Shown one piece after another: positions 8,623-17,099 of a DNA stretch of 51,898 nucleotides. A program made the position numbers and the translations under genes. Every line of letters begins with the position of its first letter. Position 1 is the first letter of the stretch. The DNA comes from Pseudomonas cremoricolorata DSM 17059 = NBRC 16634 (lineage in GTDB: Bacteria; Pseudomonadota; Gammaproteobacteria; Pseudomonadales; Pseudomonadaceae), in the NCBI RefSeq assembly GCF_000425745.1, contig NZ_AUEA01000019.1, positions 1 to 51,898 on the forward strand, in the 5' to 3' direction. Below the pieces are notes generated by a model, which was given only the letters and a program-made list of their open reading frames with translations, was not told where the DNA came from and did not search any database.

Positions 8623-8648
8623 CGGCGATCACCTGCCGGTGATCGCCG
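8623..8648 (-). terminator. Perfect 11-bp stem-loop after catA
   Basis: CGGCGATCACC at 8623-8633 pairs exactly with 8638-8648 across a TGCC loop. On the - strand it begins 26 bases past the catA stop codon. No T-run follows, so it is not a textbook intrinsic terminator. It may instead protect the catBCA message from exonucleases or partly separate it from the downstream MFS gene. Confidence 0.45.
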
Positions 8649-8673
8649 GGGTAAAACGATGCGCTGCCTGGGT

Positions 8674-9609
8674 TCAGGCGTCCTGCAAGGCCCGCGGACG
8701 CTCGCTGCGTTCTTCTGCGGCGGGCGCGTGGGCGGCTTGCAGGTGGAAGTCGAAGGCAAGGTCGGCGAAGGTGTCGCCCTCGACGCCACGGTCGCGGGCC
8801 TCGGCCGGATCGGTGACGAACTGCAGCGCACCGATCAGGCCGTCGCGGGTGGCGTAGGCGAAGTCGTCCCACAGGTACTGGTCGCCCTCGAAGTTGATCT
8901 GCGTGGTCAGGTGGCGGCAGCCCGGTGCGGAAATGAAGAAGTGCACGTGCGCCGGGCGCTGGCCGTGGCGACCGAGCAGATTCAGGCATTCCTGGGTCGG
9001 GCCCTGCGGGTTGCAGCCGTAGCCGGACGGCACGATGCTGCGGGCGCGGTAGCGGCCTTGGGCGTCGGTGACGATGCGCCGGCGCAGGTTGTAGTCCGAC
9101 TGACGGCTGTCGAAATAGGAATAGGTGCCCTGGGTGTTGGCGTGCCACAGATCGACCACGGCACCGGCCAGCGGCTGGCCTGCTGGGTCGAACACCTGGC
9201 CGTGGATGAACAGCACCGTGCCTGGGTCCTGGCCATCGTCCATGCGCGCTTCACCTTCGGACAGCGGCGCCCCGGCCACGTACAGCGGGCCTTCGATGGT
9301 GCGCGGGGTACCGCCGGTGAGGCCGGCCTGCTGGTCCTTGGCGTCCTGCAGCAGGTCGAGGAAGTGCTCGATACCCAAGCCCGCTGCGGCCAGCCCGGCC
9401 TCGTTCTGCCCGCCCAGGCGGTTGAGGTAGTCCACCGCCTTCCAGAATTCGTTGTCAGTGATCTCCAGGTCTTCGATCAGCCGCGCGACGTCTTGCAGCA
9501 GGCGCAGCATGATCTGCTTGAAGCGCGGGCTGCCCTGCTCGTTGCCAAGGCCGGCGACGGTTTCGAAGAAGGCTTGCACCTCGGCGGTGTGGGAGATTTT
9601 CACGGTCAT
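8674..9609 (-). CDS. catA: Catechol 1,2-dioxygenase
   Basis: This 311-residue intradiol dioxygenase opens catechol to cis,cis-muconate with O2. The non-haem Fe(III) ligands can be placed: the tyrosine of EGPLYVAGAP, the tyrosine of SDYNLRRRI, and the two histidines of RPAHVHFF. The helical N-terminal dimerisation domain runs through about residue 105, as in CatA/BenM-regulated enzymes. GAGG lies about 9 bp before the start. It follows catC by 53 bp. catB-catC-catA on one strand with catR divergent is the P. putida gene order. The length is normal and the motifs are intact, so the enzyme should be active. Confidence 0.96.
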   Translation of the reverse strand: MTVKISHTAEVQAFFETVAGLGNEQGSPRFKQIMLRLLQDVARLIEDLEITDNEFWKAVDYLNRLGGQNEAGLAAAGLGIEHFLDLLQDAKDQQAGLTGGTPRTIEGPLYVAGAPLSEGEARMDDGQDPGTVLFIHGQVFDPAGQPLAGAVVDLWHANTQGTYSYFDSRQSDYNLRRRIVTDAQGRYRARSIVPSGYGCNPQGPTQECLNLLGRHGQRPAHVHFFISAPGCRHLTTQINFEGDQYLWDDFAYATRDGLIGALQFVTDPAEARDRGVEGDTFADLAFDFHLQAAHAPAAEERSERPRALQDA

Positions 9610-9662
9610 GGCTCGTTACCTCGAATTGTTCTTGTCAGGCATACAGGGGTGGCGGGTGGCGC

Positions 9663-9953
9663 TCAGCGGTCGTCGGCATGGATCGATGAGGGGTGACGAC
9701 AGAGGCCGTCGATGTCGATCTCCATGTACGGGAACAGCGGCAGTTGCATCAGGGTGTCGTGCAGGGTTTCGACGTCGGCGACATCGAACACGCTGTAGTT
9801 GGCGTAGTGCCCGGCGATGCGCCACAGGTGGCGCCAGGTGCCCTCCTGTTGCAGGCGCTGGGCCAGGGCCTTTTCCTCGGCCTTGAGCTGGGCGGCCTTG
9901 GCCGGGTCCATGTCGAGCGGCAGCTTCACGGTCATCTTCACGTGGAACAGCAT
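9663..9953 (-). CDS. catC: Muconolactone delta-isomerase
   Basis: This small 96-residue protein isomerises muconolactone to beta-ketoadipate enol-lactone. It begins MLFHVKMTVKLPLDMD and ends with PYMEIDIDGLCRHPSSI, both diagnostic of CatC, a ferredoxin-like decamer-forming family of 92-97 residues. AAGGAG sits 7 bp before the start. It lies 24 bp after catB and 53 bp before catA, so the three genes should share one transcript. Confidence 0.96.
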   Translation of the reverse strand: MLFHVKMTVKLPLDMDPAKAAQLKAEEKALAQRLQQEGTWRHLWRIAGHYANYSVFDVADVETLHDTLMQLPLFPYMEIDIDGLCRHPSSIHADDR

Positions 9954-9977
9954 GGCAATCTCCTTGTGGCAAACAGC

Positions 9978-11099
9978 CTAACGGCGGGCGAAGCGCGCCA
10001 GGCGGGTTTCATCGAGGGTCAGCCCCAGGCCTGGGGTGGCGGGCACGTGGAGGGCGAAATCGCGGTACTGCGGCGCCTCGTTGACGATTTCTTCGGTGAG
10101 CAGCAGCGGCCCGAACAGCTCGGTGCCCCAGGTCAGCTGGCGCAGGGTCAAGAACGCATGGGCAGAGGCCAGGGTGCCGACCGAGCCTTCCAGCATAGTG
10201 CCGCCGTACAGCGCGATGCCTGCCGCTTCGGCGATCTGCGCGGTGCGCAGCACGGCCCGCGGCCCACCGTTCTTGGCGATCTTCAGGGCGAACACGCTGG
10301 CAGCACCGGTGGCCGCCAGTTGCAAGGCGTCGTCGACGCTTTCGATCGACTCATCGGCCATGATCGGCGCCGGGCTGCGCTGGTTCAGGCGCACCTGGCC
10401 TGCGCGGTTGATGCGTGAAATCGGCTGTTCGATCAGGTCGACGCCGTGGTCACCCAGCACCTGGCAGGCACGGATCGCCTGCGACTCGTCCCAGTACTGG
10501 TTGACGTCGACGCGCACGCTGGCGCGATCGCCCAGTTCGCGCTTGATGGCGATGACGTGGTCGAGGTCCTGTTGCAGCGGGTTGGCGCCGATCTTGAGCT
10601 TGAACAGGCGGTGACGGCGAATCTCGAGCATGTGCTCGGCTTCGGCGATGTCCCGTGCGGTATCGCCGCTGGCGAGCGTCCAGGCCACTTCCAGGCTGTC
10701 GCGCACGCGCCCGCCGAGCAGCTCACTGACCGCCAGGCCCAGGCGCTTGCCCTGGGCATCGAGCAAGGCGCTTTCCAGGCCCGACTTGGCGAAGGTATTA
10801 CCCTTGGCGATGAGGTCCAGGCGCAGCATGGCGGCGTTGATGTTGCCTGCCGGCAAACCGATCAGGGCCGGGGCCAGGTAGCGGTCGATGTTGGCCTTGA
10901 TCCCTTCCGGGCTTTCATAGCCGTAGGCCAGGCCGCCGATGGTGGTGGCCTCGCCGATGCCCTCGACGCCATCGCTGCAGTGCAGGCGGATGATCACCAG
11001 GGTCTGTTGCTGCATCGTGTGCATCGCCAGCTTGTGCGGGCGGATGGTCGGCAGATCGACGATCAGGGTGTCGATGCGTTGGATTACAGGATTGCTCAT
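9978..11099 (-). CDS. catB: Muconate cycloisomerase
   Basis: This 373-residue enolase-superfamily enzyme converts cis,cis-muconate to muconolactone. Visible active-site elements are the KLKIG lysine pair, the metal ligands in DVNQYW, EQPIS and ADESI, and the second acid/base lysine in FALKIAKNGG, in the order expected for CatB. The start at 11099 (MSNPVI) gives the normal family length; a longer frame would run into catR. It is the first gene of catBCA and is divergent from catR, so it is expected to be activated by CatR with muconate. Confidence 0.96.
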   Translation of the reverse strand: MSNPVIQRIDTLIVDLPTIRPHKLAMHTMQQQTLVIIRLHCSDGVEGIGEATTIGGLAYGYESPEGIKANIDRYLAPALIGLPAGNINAAMLRLDLIAKGNTFAKSGLESALLDAQGKRLGLAVSELLGGRVRDSLEVAWTLASGDTARDIAEAEHMLEIRRHRLFKLKIGANPLQQDLDHVIAIKRELGDRASVRVDVNQYWDESQAIRACQVLGDHGVDLIEQPISRINRAGQVRLNQRSPAPIMADESIESVDDALQLAATGAASVFALKIAKNGGPRAVLRTAQIAEAAGIALYGGTMLEGSVGTLASAHAFLTLRQLTWGTELFGPLLLTEEIVNEAPQYRDFALHVPATPGLGLTLDETRLARFARR

Positions 11100-11227
11100 T
11101 GCCAGGGCTTCTCGTCGCGCCAGCACGGGGGTCCGGGCCGGAGGATTTACTTGATTGTTCAAGCATTGCGCGACACGCTTGGGGCGTCCAATACCGATTG
11201 CATCTGCGACCATACCCTGGAGGTCTG
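11100..11227. promoter_or_regulatory. catB/catR divergent control region
   Basis: These 128 bp separate the divergent catB and catR starts. An ATACC direct repeat lies at 11191-11195 and 11212-11216, exactly 21 bp apart (two helical turns), close to the catR start where the CatR activation site of pseudomonads is found. CatR is a LysR-type activator that responds to cis,cis-muconate. That family role is established; the exact operator bases here are inferred. GGAGG just before 11228 is the catR ribosome-binding site. Confidence 0.6.
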
Positions 11228-12100
11228 ATGGAGCTTCGTCACCTGCGCTACTTCAAGGTCCTGGCTGAAACCCTGAATTTCACCAAGGCTGCGCAGCTGC
11301 TGCACATCGCCCAGCCGCCGCTGAGCCGGCAGATCATCCAGCTCGAAGAGCAGCTCGGCACCCAGCTGGTGCTGCGCGACCGCCCGCTGCGCCTGACCGA
11401 GGCCGGGCACTATTTCCATAAACAGGTGTGCGTGCTGCTCGAGCAGCTGGAGGGCATCAGCGACAACACCCGGCGCATCGGCCAAGGGCAACGGCGCTGG
11501 CTGGGCATCGGCTTCGCCCCCTCGACGCTTTACGGCGCCCTGCCCGACCTGATCCGCAGCCTGCGCGGCGACAGCGAGCTGGAACTGGGGCTGCGGGAAA
11601 TGACCACCCTGGAGCAGATCGAGGCGCTCAAGAGCGGGCGCATCGACATCGCCTTCGGACGTTTGCAGGTGGAGGACTCGGCCATCGTCCAGCGCGTGCT
11701 GAGCCAGGATCGCCTGGTCGCCGCGCTGCCCAGCGGCCACCCGCTGGCCGGACAGCCGCTGCGCCTGGAGCAACTGGGCAGCGAGCCGTTCGTGCTGTAT
11801 CCGGCGCAACCCCGGCCGAGCTATGCCGATCATGTGCTGGGGCTGTTCGCCGCCCAGGGCATCAGCCTCAAGGTCAGCCAGTGGGCCAACGAAATGCAGA
11901 CTGCCATCGGCCTGGTCGCCGCGGGGCTGGGCGTGACCCTGGTGCCGGCCTCGGTGCAGCAGCAGCACCGCACCGACGTCGACTACGCCGAACTGCTCGA
12001 CGACAGCGCGGTGAGCCCCATCGTCATCAGTGTGCGCAGCGGTGATGTCAGCCCGCTGGTGCAACGCTGCATCACCTGGCTGGCGCAGTCGGCTCAGTAG
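11228..12100 (+). CDS. catR: LysR-type regulator of the catechol branch
   Basis: 290 residues. The N-terminus MELRHLRYFKVLAETLNFT and helix-turn-helix KAAQLLHIAQPPLSRQI are the CatR/BenM/ClcR signature, and the C-terminal part is the muconate-binding LysR effector domain. It sits head-to-head with catB. GGAGG is 4 bp before the ATG. Its last 7 bp overlap the end of the convergent receptor gene on the other strand. CatR is expected to activate catBCA in response to cis,cis-muconate and to repress its own gene. Confidence 0.93.
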   Translation: MELRHLRYFKVLAETLNFTKAAQLLHIAQPPLSRQIIQLEEQLGTQLVLRDRPLRLTEAGHYFHKQVCVLLEQLEGISDNTRRIGQGQRRWLGIGFAPSTLYGALPDLIRSLRGDSELELGLREMTTLEQIEALKSGRIDIAFGRLQVEDSAIVQRVLSQDRLVAALPSGHPLAGQPLRLEQLGSEPFVLYPAQPRPSYADHVLGLFAAQGISLKVSQWANEMQTAIGLVAAGLGVTLVPASVQQQHRTDVDYAELLDDSAVSPIVISVRSGDVSPLVQRCITWLAQSAQ

Positions 12101-14244
12101 CTGTAGCTGACCGACATGATCGCGGTACGGTCGTTGCCCAGTGCCACCGCCTGGCGCAGGCCGCCGGCGTAGTACTGGCGGTCGAACAGGTTGTTGACGT
12201 TCAGCGCCGCGCGCCAGTGTTCGGCGCCATAGGCCACGCCAACGTTGGCCACGGCATAGCCTGGCAGGTAATAGCCGCTGGTGTAGCGCTCGCTCATGGC
12301 GTTGAGCCCGCCATTGACTTCCCAGCCGCGTGGGCTGCCGTTGAAGCGGTAGCGGGCGAACACATTGGCGGTGTGGCGCGGCACGTTGTTCAGACGATCA
12401 CCGACGCTGATGGCGGTGGCTGCGGTCTGCCCGCCATCGTCGGTGACCGTGGCCCAGGTGTAGGCGTAGCCGGCGTTGACGCTGAGGCGGTCGGAAATGT
12501 CGGCGGTCAGGTCGATCTCCGCGCCCTGGCTGCGCTGCTCGCCGATGGCGATCTGTGAGCCGTTGTTGCGCGGGTCCTGCTGCAGCACGTTCTGCCGGCG
12601 CAGGTCGAACAGCGCCATGCTGAGCAAAGTGCGCCCCGGCACCAGGTCGAATTTCACCCCTGCTTCCCACTGCTCGCCCTCTTCGGGCTTGAAGGTATTG
12701 CCGTCGAAGTCCATGCCGGTGTTGGGGTAGAACGAGGTGGCATAGCTCAGGTAGGGCCGCACGTTGGGCAGCAGTTCATACATCACCGCCACGGCGCCGG
12801 TGGTCTTGTCGGCCGGGCTTGCGTTGCGCGCGCCGGTGAGCTTGTCGGTGCCGTAGGTATCGCTGATGTCATGGCGCAGGCCGGCGGTGACCAGCCAGCG
12901 GTCGGTGATGCGGTAGTTGTCGCGCACGTAGGCGCCGATCATGCGCACGGTGCTGTCCTGCCATTCACGCGGGGTGTCCGGGCAGTTGATGCTGGCGCCG
13001 TACACCGGCTGGTAGACATCCAGAGCCGCCACTCGACAGGCGTAATGCCGGGTGCTTTCCCGCGAGCGCAGGTAGTCGACACCCACCGTCAGGTCGTGAC
13101 TGCCGTAGGGGGTGTCGAACAGGTGCTGGAGGTTGTTGTCCAGGCTCAGGGTATCGCCATCGAAATGCTGCTGTTGCGCACTGCGGGCCAGGGTGCGGTT
13201 GTCGGCACCCATGTTGCCGCTGGAGATCAACTGGCCATCGAGGCGGAAGGTCTGCCAGCGCAGGTTCTGGTTGAAGGTCCAGTCGTTGCCGAAACGGTGA
13301 GTGAGGCTGTAGCCGACGCGGTTGGCGACACCGTGGTAAGGGTCTTGCCCCGGCTCGCCGGTGAAGCGATGACGGGGAATGTCGCCGTTGGGGTTGGCGT
13401 TGATCGAGCCAGACAACGGCAGGCCCTGCTGGCGGGTATATTGGCGGTCCTGATGGCTGGCGAGCAGGGTCAGGTCGGTGTCCGGGCCCAGGTCCAGGCT
13501 CAGCGACGGCGCGAGATAGTTGTTGCGAAAGCCGACATGGTTGGTGGCGTCGTTGCTGTCCGAAAGCAAGCCGTTGACCCGCAGCGCCGCCTTGCCGTTT
13601 TCCGACAACGGCGTGCCGACATCGAAGGTGCCCTGGCGAAAATCATCGGTGCCGTAGCTCAGGCCGACGGTGGCGAACGGATCGGCCTTGGGCCGCTTGC
13701 TGACCATGTTGACCACGCCACCGGGCATGACCAAGCCGTATTCCATCGAGGCCGGGCCCTTGAGCACTTCGACCTGCTCGAGGCCGAAGATCTGCTCGGC
13801 CACCCGGTTCGAGGCGCTGGTGCGCAGGCCGTCGAGGAACAGCGAATCGGAAGCGACCTGGCCGCGGATGATCAGGTCGTCCCAGCCGCGTCGGCCATAC
13901 TGCCCGGCGGTCACCCCGGGAACGTTGCCGAGCACGTCGGCCAGGCTCTGCGACTGCTGGCTGTCCATCACCGCCCGTGACACCACCTTGACGCTGCGGG
14001 GCGTTTCGGCGAGCGGCAGGTTGCTCTTGCCGACCTGCGGCGGCGCGCCGCTAAAGGTTTCGCTGTCGCTACTGGCGTCGCTCACGCCCTCGATGGTGCT
14101 GCTGGGCAATACCAGCGAGCCCGCGGCCTGGGGGTCATCGGAAACAGGCGGCGTGGCCGCCCAGGAAATACTCGCCGTTGTCGCTAACGCCACGCACAGG
14201 GCGGGCGACACCAAACCATTGCGGGCTTTGCTGACAGCCTTCAT
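12094..14244 (-). CDS. TonB-dependent siderophore-type outer-membrane receptor
   Basis: 716 residues. A signal peptide (ALCVALATTASISWA) is followed by a plug domain with LAETPRSVKVVSRAVMD, SLADVLGNVPGV, an IIRGQ motif, FGLEQVEVLKGPASMEYG and PGGVVNMVSKRP, then a 22-strand barrel ending in an aromatic residue (SVSYSY). These are the marks of the FpvA/FhuE-like siderophore receptor group. No N-terminal signalling (STN) extension is present, so it probably does not act with an anti-sigma factor. The start at 14244 is the first in-frame ATG that gives a signal peptide. No siderophore or iron-regulator gene lies nearby, so it may be a xenosiderophore receptor. Confidence 0.88.
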   Translation of the reverse strand: MKAVSKARNGLVSPALCVALATTASISWAATPPVSDDPQAAGSLVLPSSTIEGVSDASSDSETFSGAPPQVGKSNLPLAETPRSVKVVSRAVMDSQQSQSLADVLGNVPGVTAGQYGRRGWDDLIIRGQVASDSLFLDGLRTSASNRVAEQIFGLEQVEVLKGPASMEYGLVMPGGVVNMVSKRPKADPFATVGLSYGTDDFRQGTFDVGTPLSENGKAALRVNGLLSDSNDATNHVGFRNNYLAPSLSLDLGPDTDLTLLASHQDRQYTRQQGLPLSGSINANPNGDIPRHRFTGEPGQDPYHGVANRVGYSLTHRFGNDWTFNQNLRWQTFRLDGQLISSGNMGADNRTLARSAQQQHFDGDTLSLDNNLQHLFDTPYGSHDLTVGVDYLRSRESTRHYACRVAALDVYQPVYGASINCPDTPREWQDSTVRMIGAYVRDNYRITDRWLVTAGLRHDISDTYGTDKLTGARNASPADKTTGAVAVMYELLPNVRPYLSYATSFYPNTGMDFDGNTFKPEEGEQWEAGVKFDLVPGRTLLSMALFDLRRQNVLQQDPRNNGSQIAIGEQRSQGAEIDLTADISDRLSVNAGYAYTWATVTDDGGQTAATAISVGDRLNNVPRHTANVFARYRFNGSPRGWEVNGGLNAMSERYTSGYYLPGYAVANVGVAYGAEHWRAALNVNNLFDRQYYAGGLRQAVALGNDRTAIMSVSYSY

Positions 14245-14360
14245 GAATGTCCCAATCGTTCGTTGCCTGCCCTTGGCAGGCGGGTTCACGCCACGCCCAG
14301 CGAATGGGCGGCGCACCGGTTTTTCAAACGGCGCGACAATACAGCGGCAGCGTAATCAAT

Positions 14361-14379
14361 ACAAACGATTTGCATTTGC
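14361..14379 (-). promoter_or_regulatory. Possible Fur box upstream of the TonB-dependent receptor
   Basis: Read on the - strand this 19-bp stretch agrees with the GATAATGATAATCATTATC consensus at 11 positions, including the central AATxxAATC block. It lies about 117 bp before the receptor start in an AT-richer patch. Iron control of such receptors is well established; this particular site is inferred from a partial match. Confidence 0.4.
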
Positions 14380-14394
14380 TAAGGCATTGACAGC

Positions 14395-15393
14395 TCACAC
14401 CACTTGGAAACCGTTCGCCAGCGGATCGCGCTCGTCGACGAAGATCGTGTTCAGCCCGGTCACCTGTGCCCAGCCGCTAACGCTGGGCACGATACCTGGG
14501 TACTCACCCACCCGACACGCAGACTCGACCACGCCCAGATACGTAGTGCCGATCAGGCTTTCACTGCGGTACGCCTCACCGACCTTGAGCCGGCCCTTGC
14601 CGTACAACTGAGCCAGCCGCGCCGAGGTGCCGGTGCCACCGGGCGAGCGGTCCAGCGCGCTGTCACCGTAGAACACCACCCCACGCCCGTCAGCCTGCGG
14701 ATCGCGCGGCGCATCGCACCAGATCACATGGTGCACACCGCGAATGTCGGCGTGCTCGGGATGCTGCGGGTCGCACAGCGGCGCCAGCGCGGTGCGCAAC
14801 TGGCGACTGTGCTCGACGATCTGCGCTGCCGATAGGCCATCAAGGCCAGCCCAATTCGGCTGCGGCTCGACCACGGCGTAAAAGTTGCCACCATAGGCAA
14901 TGTCGACCCGCAGGCTGCCCAGGCCTGGCACCTGCACCTCGAGGTCGGCCTGGTGCAGGTAGCTCGGCACGTTGATCAGGCGCACCGCGCTGACCTTGCC
15001 CGCCTCCAGGGTGTAGGCGACCTCGACCTTGCCGGCCGGCGTTTCGATGGCCAGCCGCCCAGGCGTGCGCGGGCTGACCAAGCCATGCTCGATGACCACC
15101 GTGCTCAAGCCGATGGTGCCGGCGCCGCACATCGGCAGGCAGCCGCTGACTTCGATGAACAACACCGCGAAATCGCAGTCGTCACGCACGCTGGGGTAGA
15201 TCATCGCCCCGGACATCACATCGTGACCACGCGGCTCGAACATCAGCGCCCGGCGCATCCAGTCGTGATCGCGCACGAACAGCGCGCGGCGCTCGGCCAT
15301 GCCCACGTGGGGCAGCAGCGGTGCCCCGCCGGCAACCACTCGAACCGGATTGCCACAGGCGTGTGCGTCGATGCAGAAGAATGTCTTGTTCAT
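14395..15393 (-). CDS. Proline racemase-superfamily protein with an altered active site
   Basis: 332 residues, the usual length for proline racemase, 4-hydroxyproline 2-epimerase and 3-hydroxyproline dehydratase. The first catalytic cysteine is kept (Cys89 in PMCGAGTIG), but the histidine that normally follows Cys-Gly is Ala91. The second site reads DRSPGGTGTSA: Asp248 is kept but the second cysteine, or the threonine of dehydratases, is Gly252 (codon GGT at 14640-14638). With only one of the two acid/base thiols, standard two-base racemisation is not expected. It is the last gene of the betaine-type ABC operon, 10 bp after the second permease, so its substrate is probably imported by that system. 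It may be a lyase, dehydratase or epimerase of unusual specificity, or inactive. Confidence 0.85.
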   Translation of the reverse strand: MNKTFFCIDAHACGNPVRVVAGGAPLLPHVGMAERRALFVRDHDWMRRALMFEPRGHDVMSGAMIYPSVRDDCDFAVLFIEVSGCLPMCGAGTIGLSTVVIEHGLVSPRTPGRLAIETPAGKVEVAYTLEAGKVSAVRLINVPSYLHQADLEVQVPGLGSLRVDIAYGGNFYAVVEPQPNWAGLDGLSAAQIVEHSRQLRTALAPLCDPQHPEHADIRGVHHVIWCDAPRDPQADGRGVVFYGDSALDRSPGGTGTSARLAQLYGKGRLKVGEAYRSESLIGTTYLGVVESACRVGEYPGIVPSVSGWAQVTGLNTIFVDERDPLANGFQVV

Positions 15394-15403
15394 GCCCGGC
15401 TCC

Positions 15404-16252
15404 CTAGGATTGTTGGATCGGTTTGCGTTGCAACAAGCCCCGCGACAGGCGATCGAGCAACAAGGCCACCGCCACGATGGCCAGCCCCGCGCGCAGGCCC
15501 AGGCCCATTTCCATACGCGTCAGACCGCGCGTCACCTCGGCACCCAGACCGCCGGCACCGACCAGACCCGCCAGCACGACCATCGCCAGTGACAGCAGGA
15601 TGCATTGGTTGAGGCCAACCAGCAGCGTTGGCACGGCCGCGGGAATTTCGATCTTCAGCAGAATCACCCGAGGCGTAGCGCCCAAGGCCTGGCCCAGCTC
15701 CAGCAGGTTGCGCGGTACCTGGCGGAACGCCAGGGTGGTCAGGCGCATCATCGGCGCGACGCCGTAGATGACCGTTGCCATGATCGCCGGCACCTTGCCG
15801 AGGCTGAAGATCATCACCGCCGGAATCAGGTAGACCCACGGGGGTACGGTTTGCATGATGTTCAGCACCGGGCTGGACATCTGCTCGAAGCGCTTGACCC
15901 GTGCGGCGAGAATGCCCAGCGGGAAAGCGATCAGCACCGACAGCAGCACCGACACCGACACCAGCGCGAGGGTCTGCATCGACGCCGTCCAGAGTCCCGA
16001 CAGCCAGCAGAAACCGAGCATCGCCGCCGCCAGCACCGCGGTCCGCAGATTGATCAGCAACAGTGCAAGAAGCGTCACCAGGGCAATCACGCCCCAGCCC
16101 GGCAAGGCCAGCAGCACCGTTTCGAAGGCGCCCAGCACGGTGTCGACCACGCGGCTGATGAACGCGAACAGCGGGTGGAAATTGGCATTGAGCCAGTCGA
16201 TCGCAGGTGCCAGCCAGGCGCCAGGAGAAACGCGCATTTCAGTGGGATTCAT
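15404..16252 (-). CDS. Glycine betaine/proline-type ABC transporter permease (second)
   Basis: 282-residue ProW-like inner-membrane protein with about six hydrophobic segments. The EAA loop that contacts the ATPase reads LLELGQALGATPRVILLKIEIP, about 90 residues before the end. It starts inside the last 14 bases of the first permease gene, with GAGG 6 bp upstream, so the two are co-translated. Having two different ProW-like proteins suggests a heterodimeric channel, whereas E. coli ProU and Pseudomonas CbcWV use one permease. The gene is followed after 10 bp by the racemase-like gene. Confidence 0.88.
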   Translation of the reverse strand: MNPTEMRVSPGAWLAPAIDWLNANFHPLFAFISRVVDTVLGAFETVLLALPGWGVIALVTLLALLLINLRTAVLAAAMLGFCWLSGLWTASMQTLALVSVSVLLSVLIAFPLGILAARVKRFEQMSSPVLNIMQTVPPWVYLIPAVMIFSLGKVPAIMATVIYGVAPMMRLTTLAFRQVPRNLLELGQALGATPRVILLKIEIPAAVPTLLVGLNQCILLSLAMVVLAGLVGAGGLGAEVTRGLTRMEMGLGLRAGLAIVAVALLLDRLSRGLLQRKPIQQS

Positions 16253-17099
16253 GCTGAGCCTCGCGCTGCGAAGGGGTGGCGTTCTGCGCCAGTCGGTCGA
16301 GGATCAGCGTCAGAATGACGATCGCCAGGGCGGCATCGATCGAACGCGCGATGTCCAGCGTGCGAATGGCGCCATAGATGGCTTCACCCAGGCCGCCAGA
16401 ACCAACGATACCGGCGATCACCACCATGCCGAAGGCCATCATCAGGCTCTGGTTTATGCCCGTCATGATGCTCGGCATGGCGAACGGCAGGCGGATCTTG
16501 AAGAACAACTGCGCAGGGCTGGTGCCGCTGGCCTCACCCAGTTCGATGAACGAGCGTGGGGTCATGCGAATACCCAGTGCGGTGAGCCGCAGCACGGGCG
16601 GGATGGCGACGATGAACGTTGCCACCAGCGCTGTGGCCGAGCCGTAACCGAGCAGGGCAATGGCCGGTAGCAGGTAGATGTAGGGCGGCAGGGTCTGCAA
16701 CAGGTCGAGCACAGGCTGTACGACCCCATCGAGTTTTGGCCAGAGCCCGCCGAGCACACCGCAGGGAATGCCCACCAGCAGCGCCAGCGTGGTTGCGGCA
16801 AGCACCAGCGCCAGGGTGCTCATGGTTTCGCTCCACAAGCCGATGTAGGCGCACACCAAGAGGCCCGTGATGGTCAGCAGCGCCGAGCGCCAGTGCCCGG
16901 ACAGCCGCCAGGCCAGGGCGCCGATGAGCACGGCGACGACATAGAACGGCGCCAGGTTCAGCAACCAGTTCAGTGCCTGGACCAGACCCGTGAGCACCTC
17001 GTTGATGAAGTCGAACACGTGTGCGCTGCTGTCGGTGAGCCATTCCAGGCCCGCGTCCACCGCTGCATCGAAGTCGCTGGGAAAGGTGCTCGGATTCAT
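16239..17099 (-). CDS. Glycine betaine/proline-type ABC transporter permease (first)
   Basis: 286-residue ProW/OpuAB-like membrane protein. Hydrophobic segments begin at about residue 50, and the EAA loop reads SFIELGEASGTSPAQLFFKIRLP, followed by the conserved GxGGLGEAIYGAIRTLD end segment. The start overlaps the ATPase stop as ATGA. It is paralogous to the next permease but clearly different in sequence, and both have an extra soluble N-terminal stretch. Together with the ATPase and binding protein it forms an importer for a betaine or proline-like compound. Confidence 0.88.
   Translation of the reverse strand: MNPSTFPSDFDAAVDAGLEWLTDSSAHVFDFINEVLTGLVQALNWLLNLAPFYVVAVLIGALAWRLSGHWRSALLTITGLLVCAYIGLWSETMSTLALVLAATTLALLVGIPCGVLGGLWPKLDGVVQPVLDLLQTLPPYIYLLPAIALLGYGSATALVATFIVAIPPVLRLTALGIRMTPRSFIELGEASGTSPAQLFFKIRLPFAMPSIMTGINQSLMMAFGMVVIAGIVGSGGLGEAIYGAIRTLDIARSIDAALAIVILTLILDRLAQNATPSQREAQHESH

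Noticed and set aside
12871..13980. 369-codon + strand frame across the receptor gene
   Set aside because: Opposite-strand shadow of the TonB-dependent receptor with no protein features.
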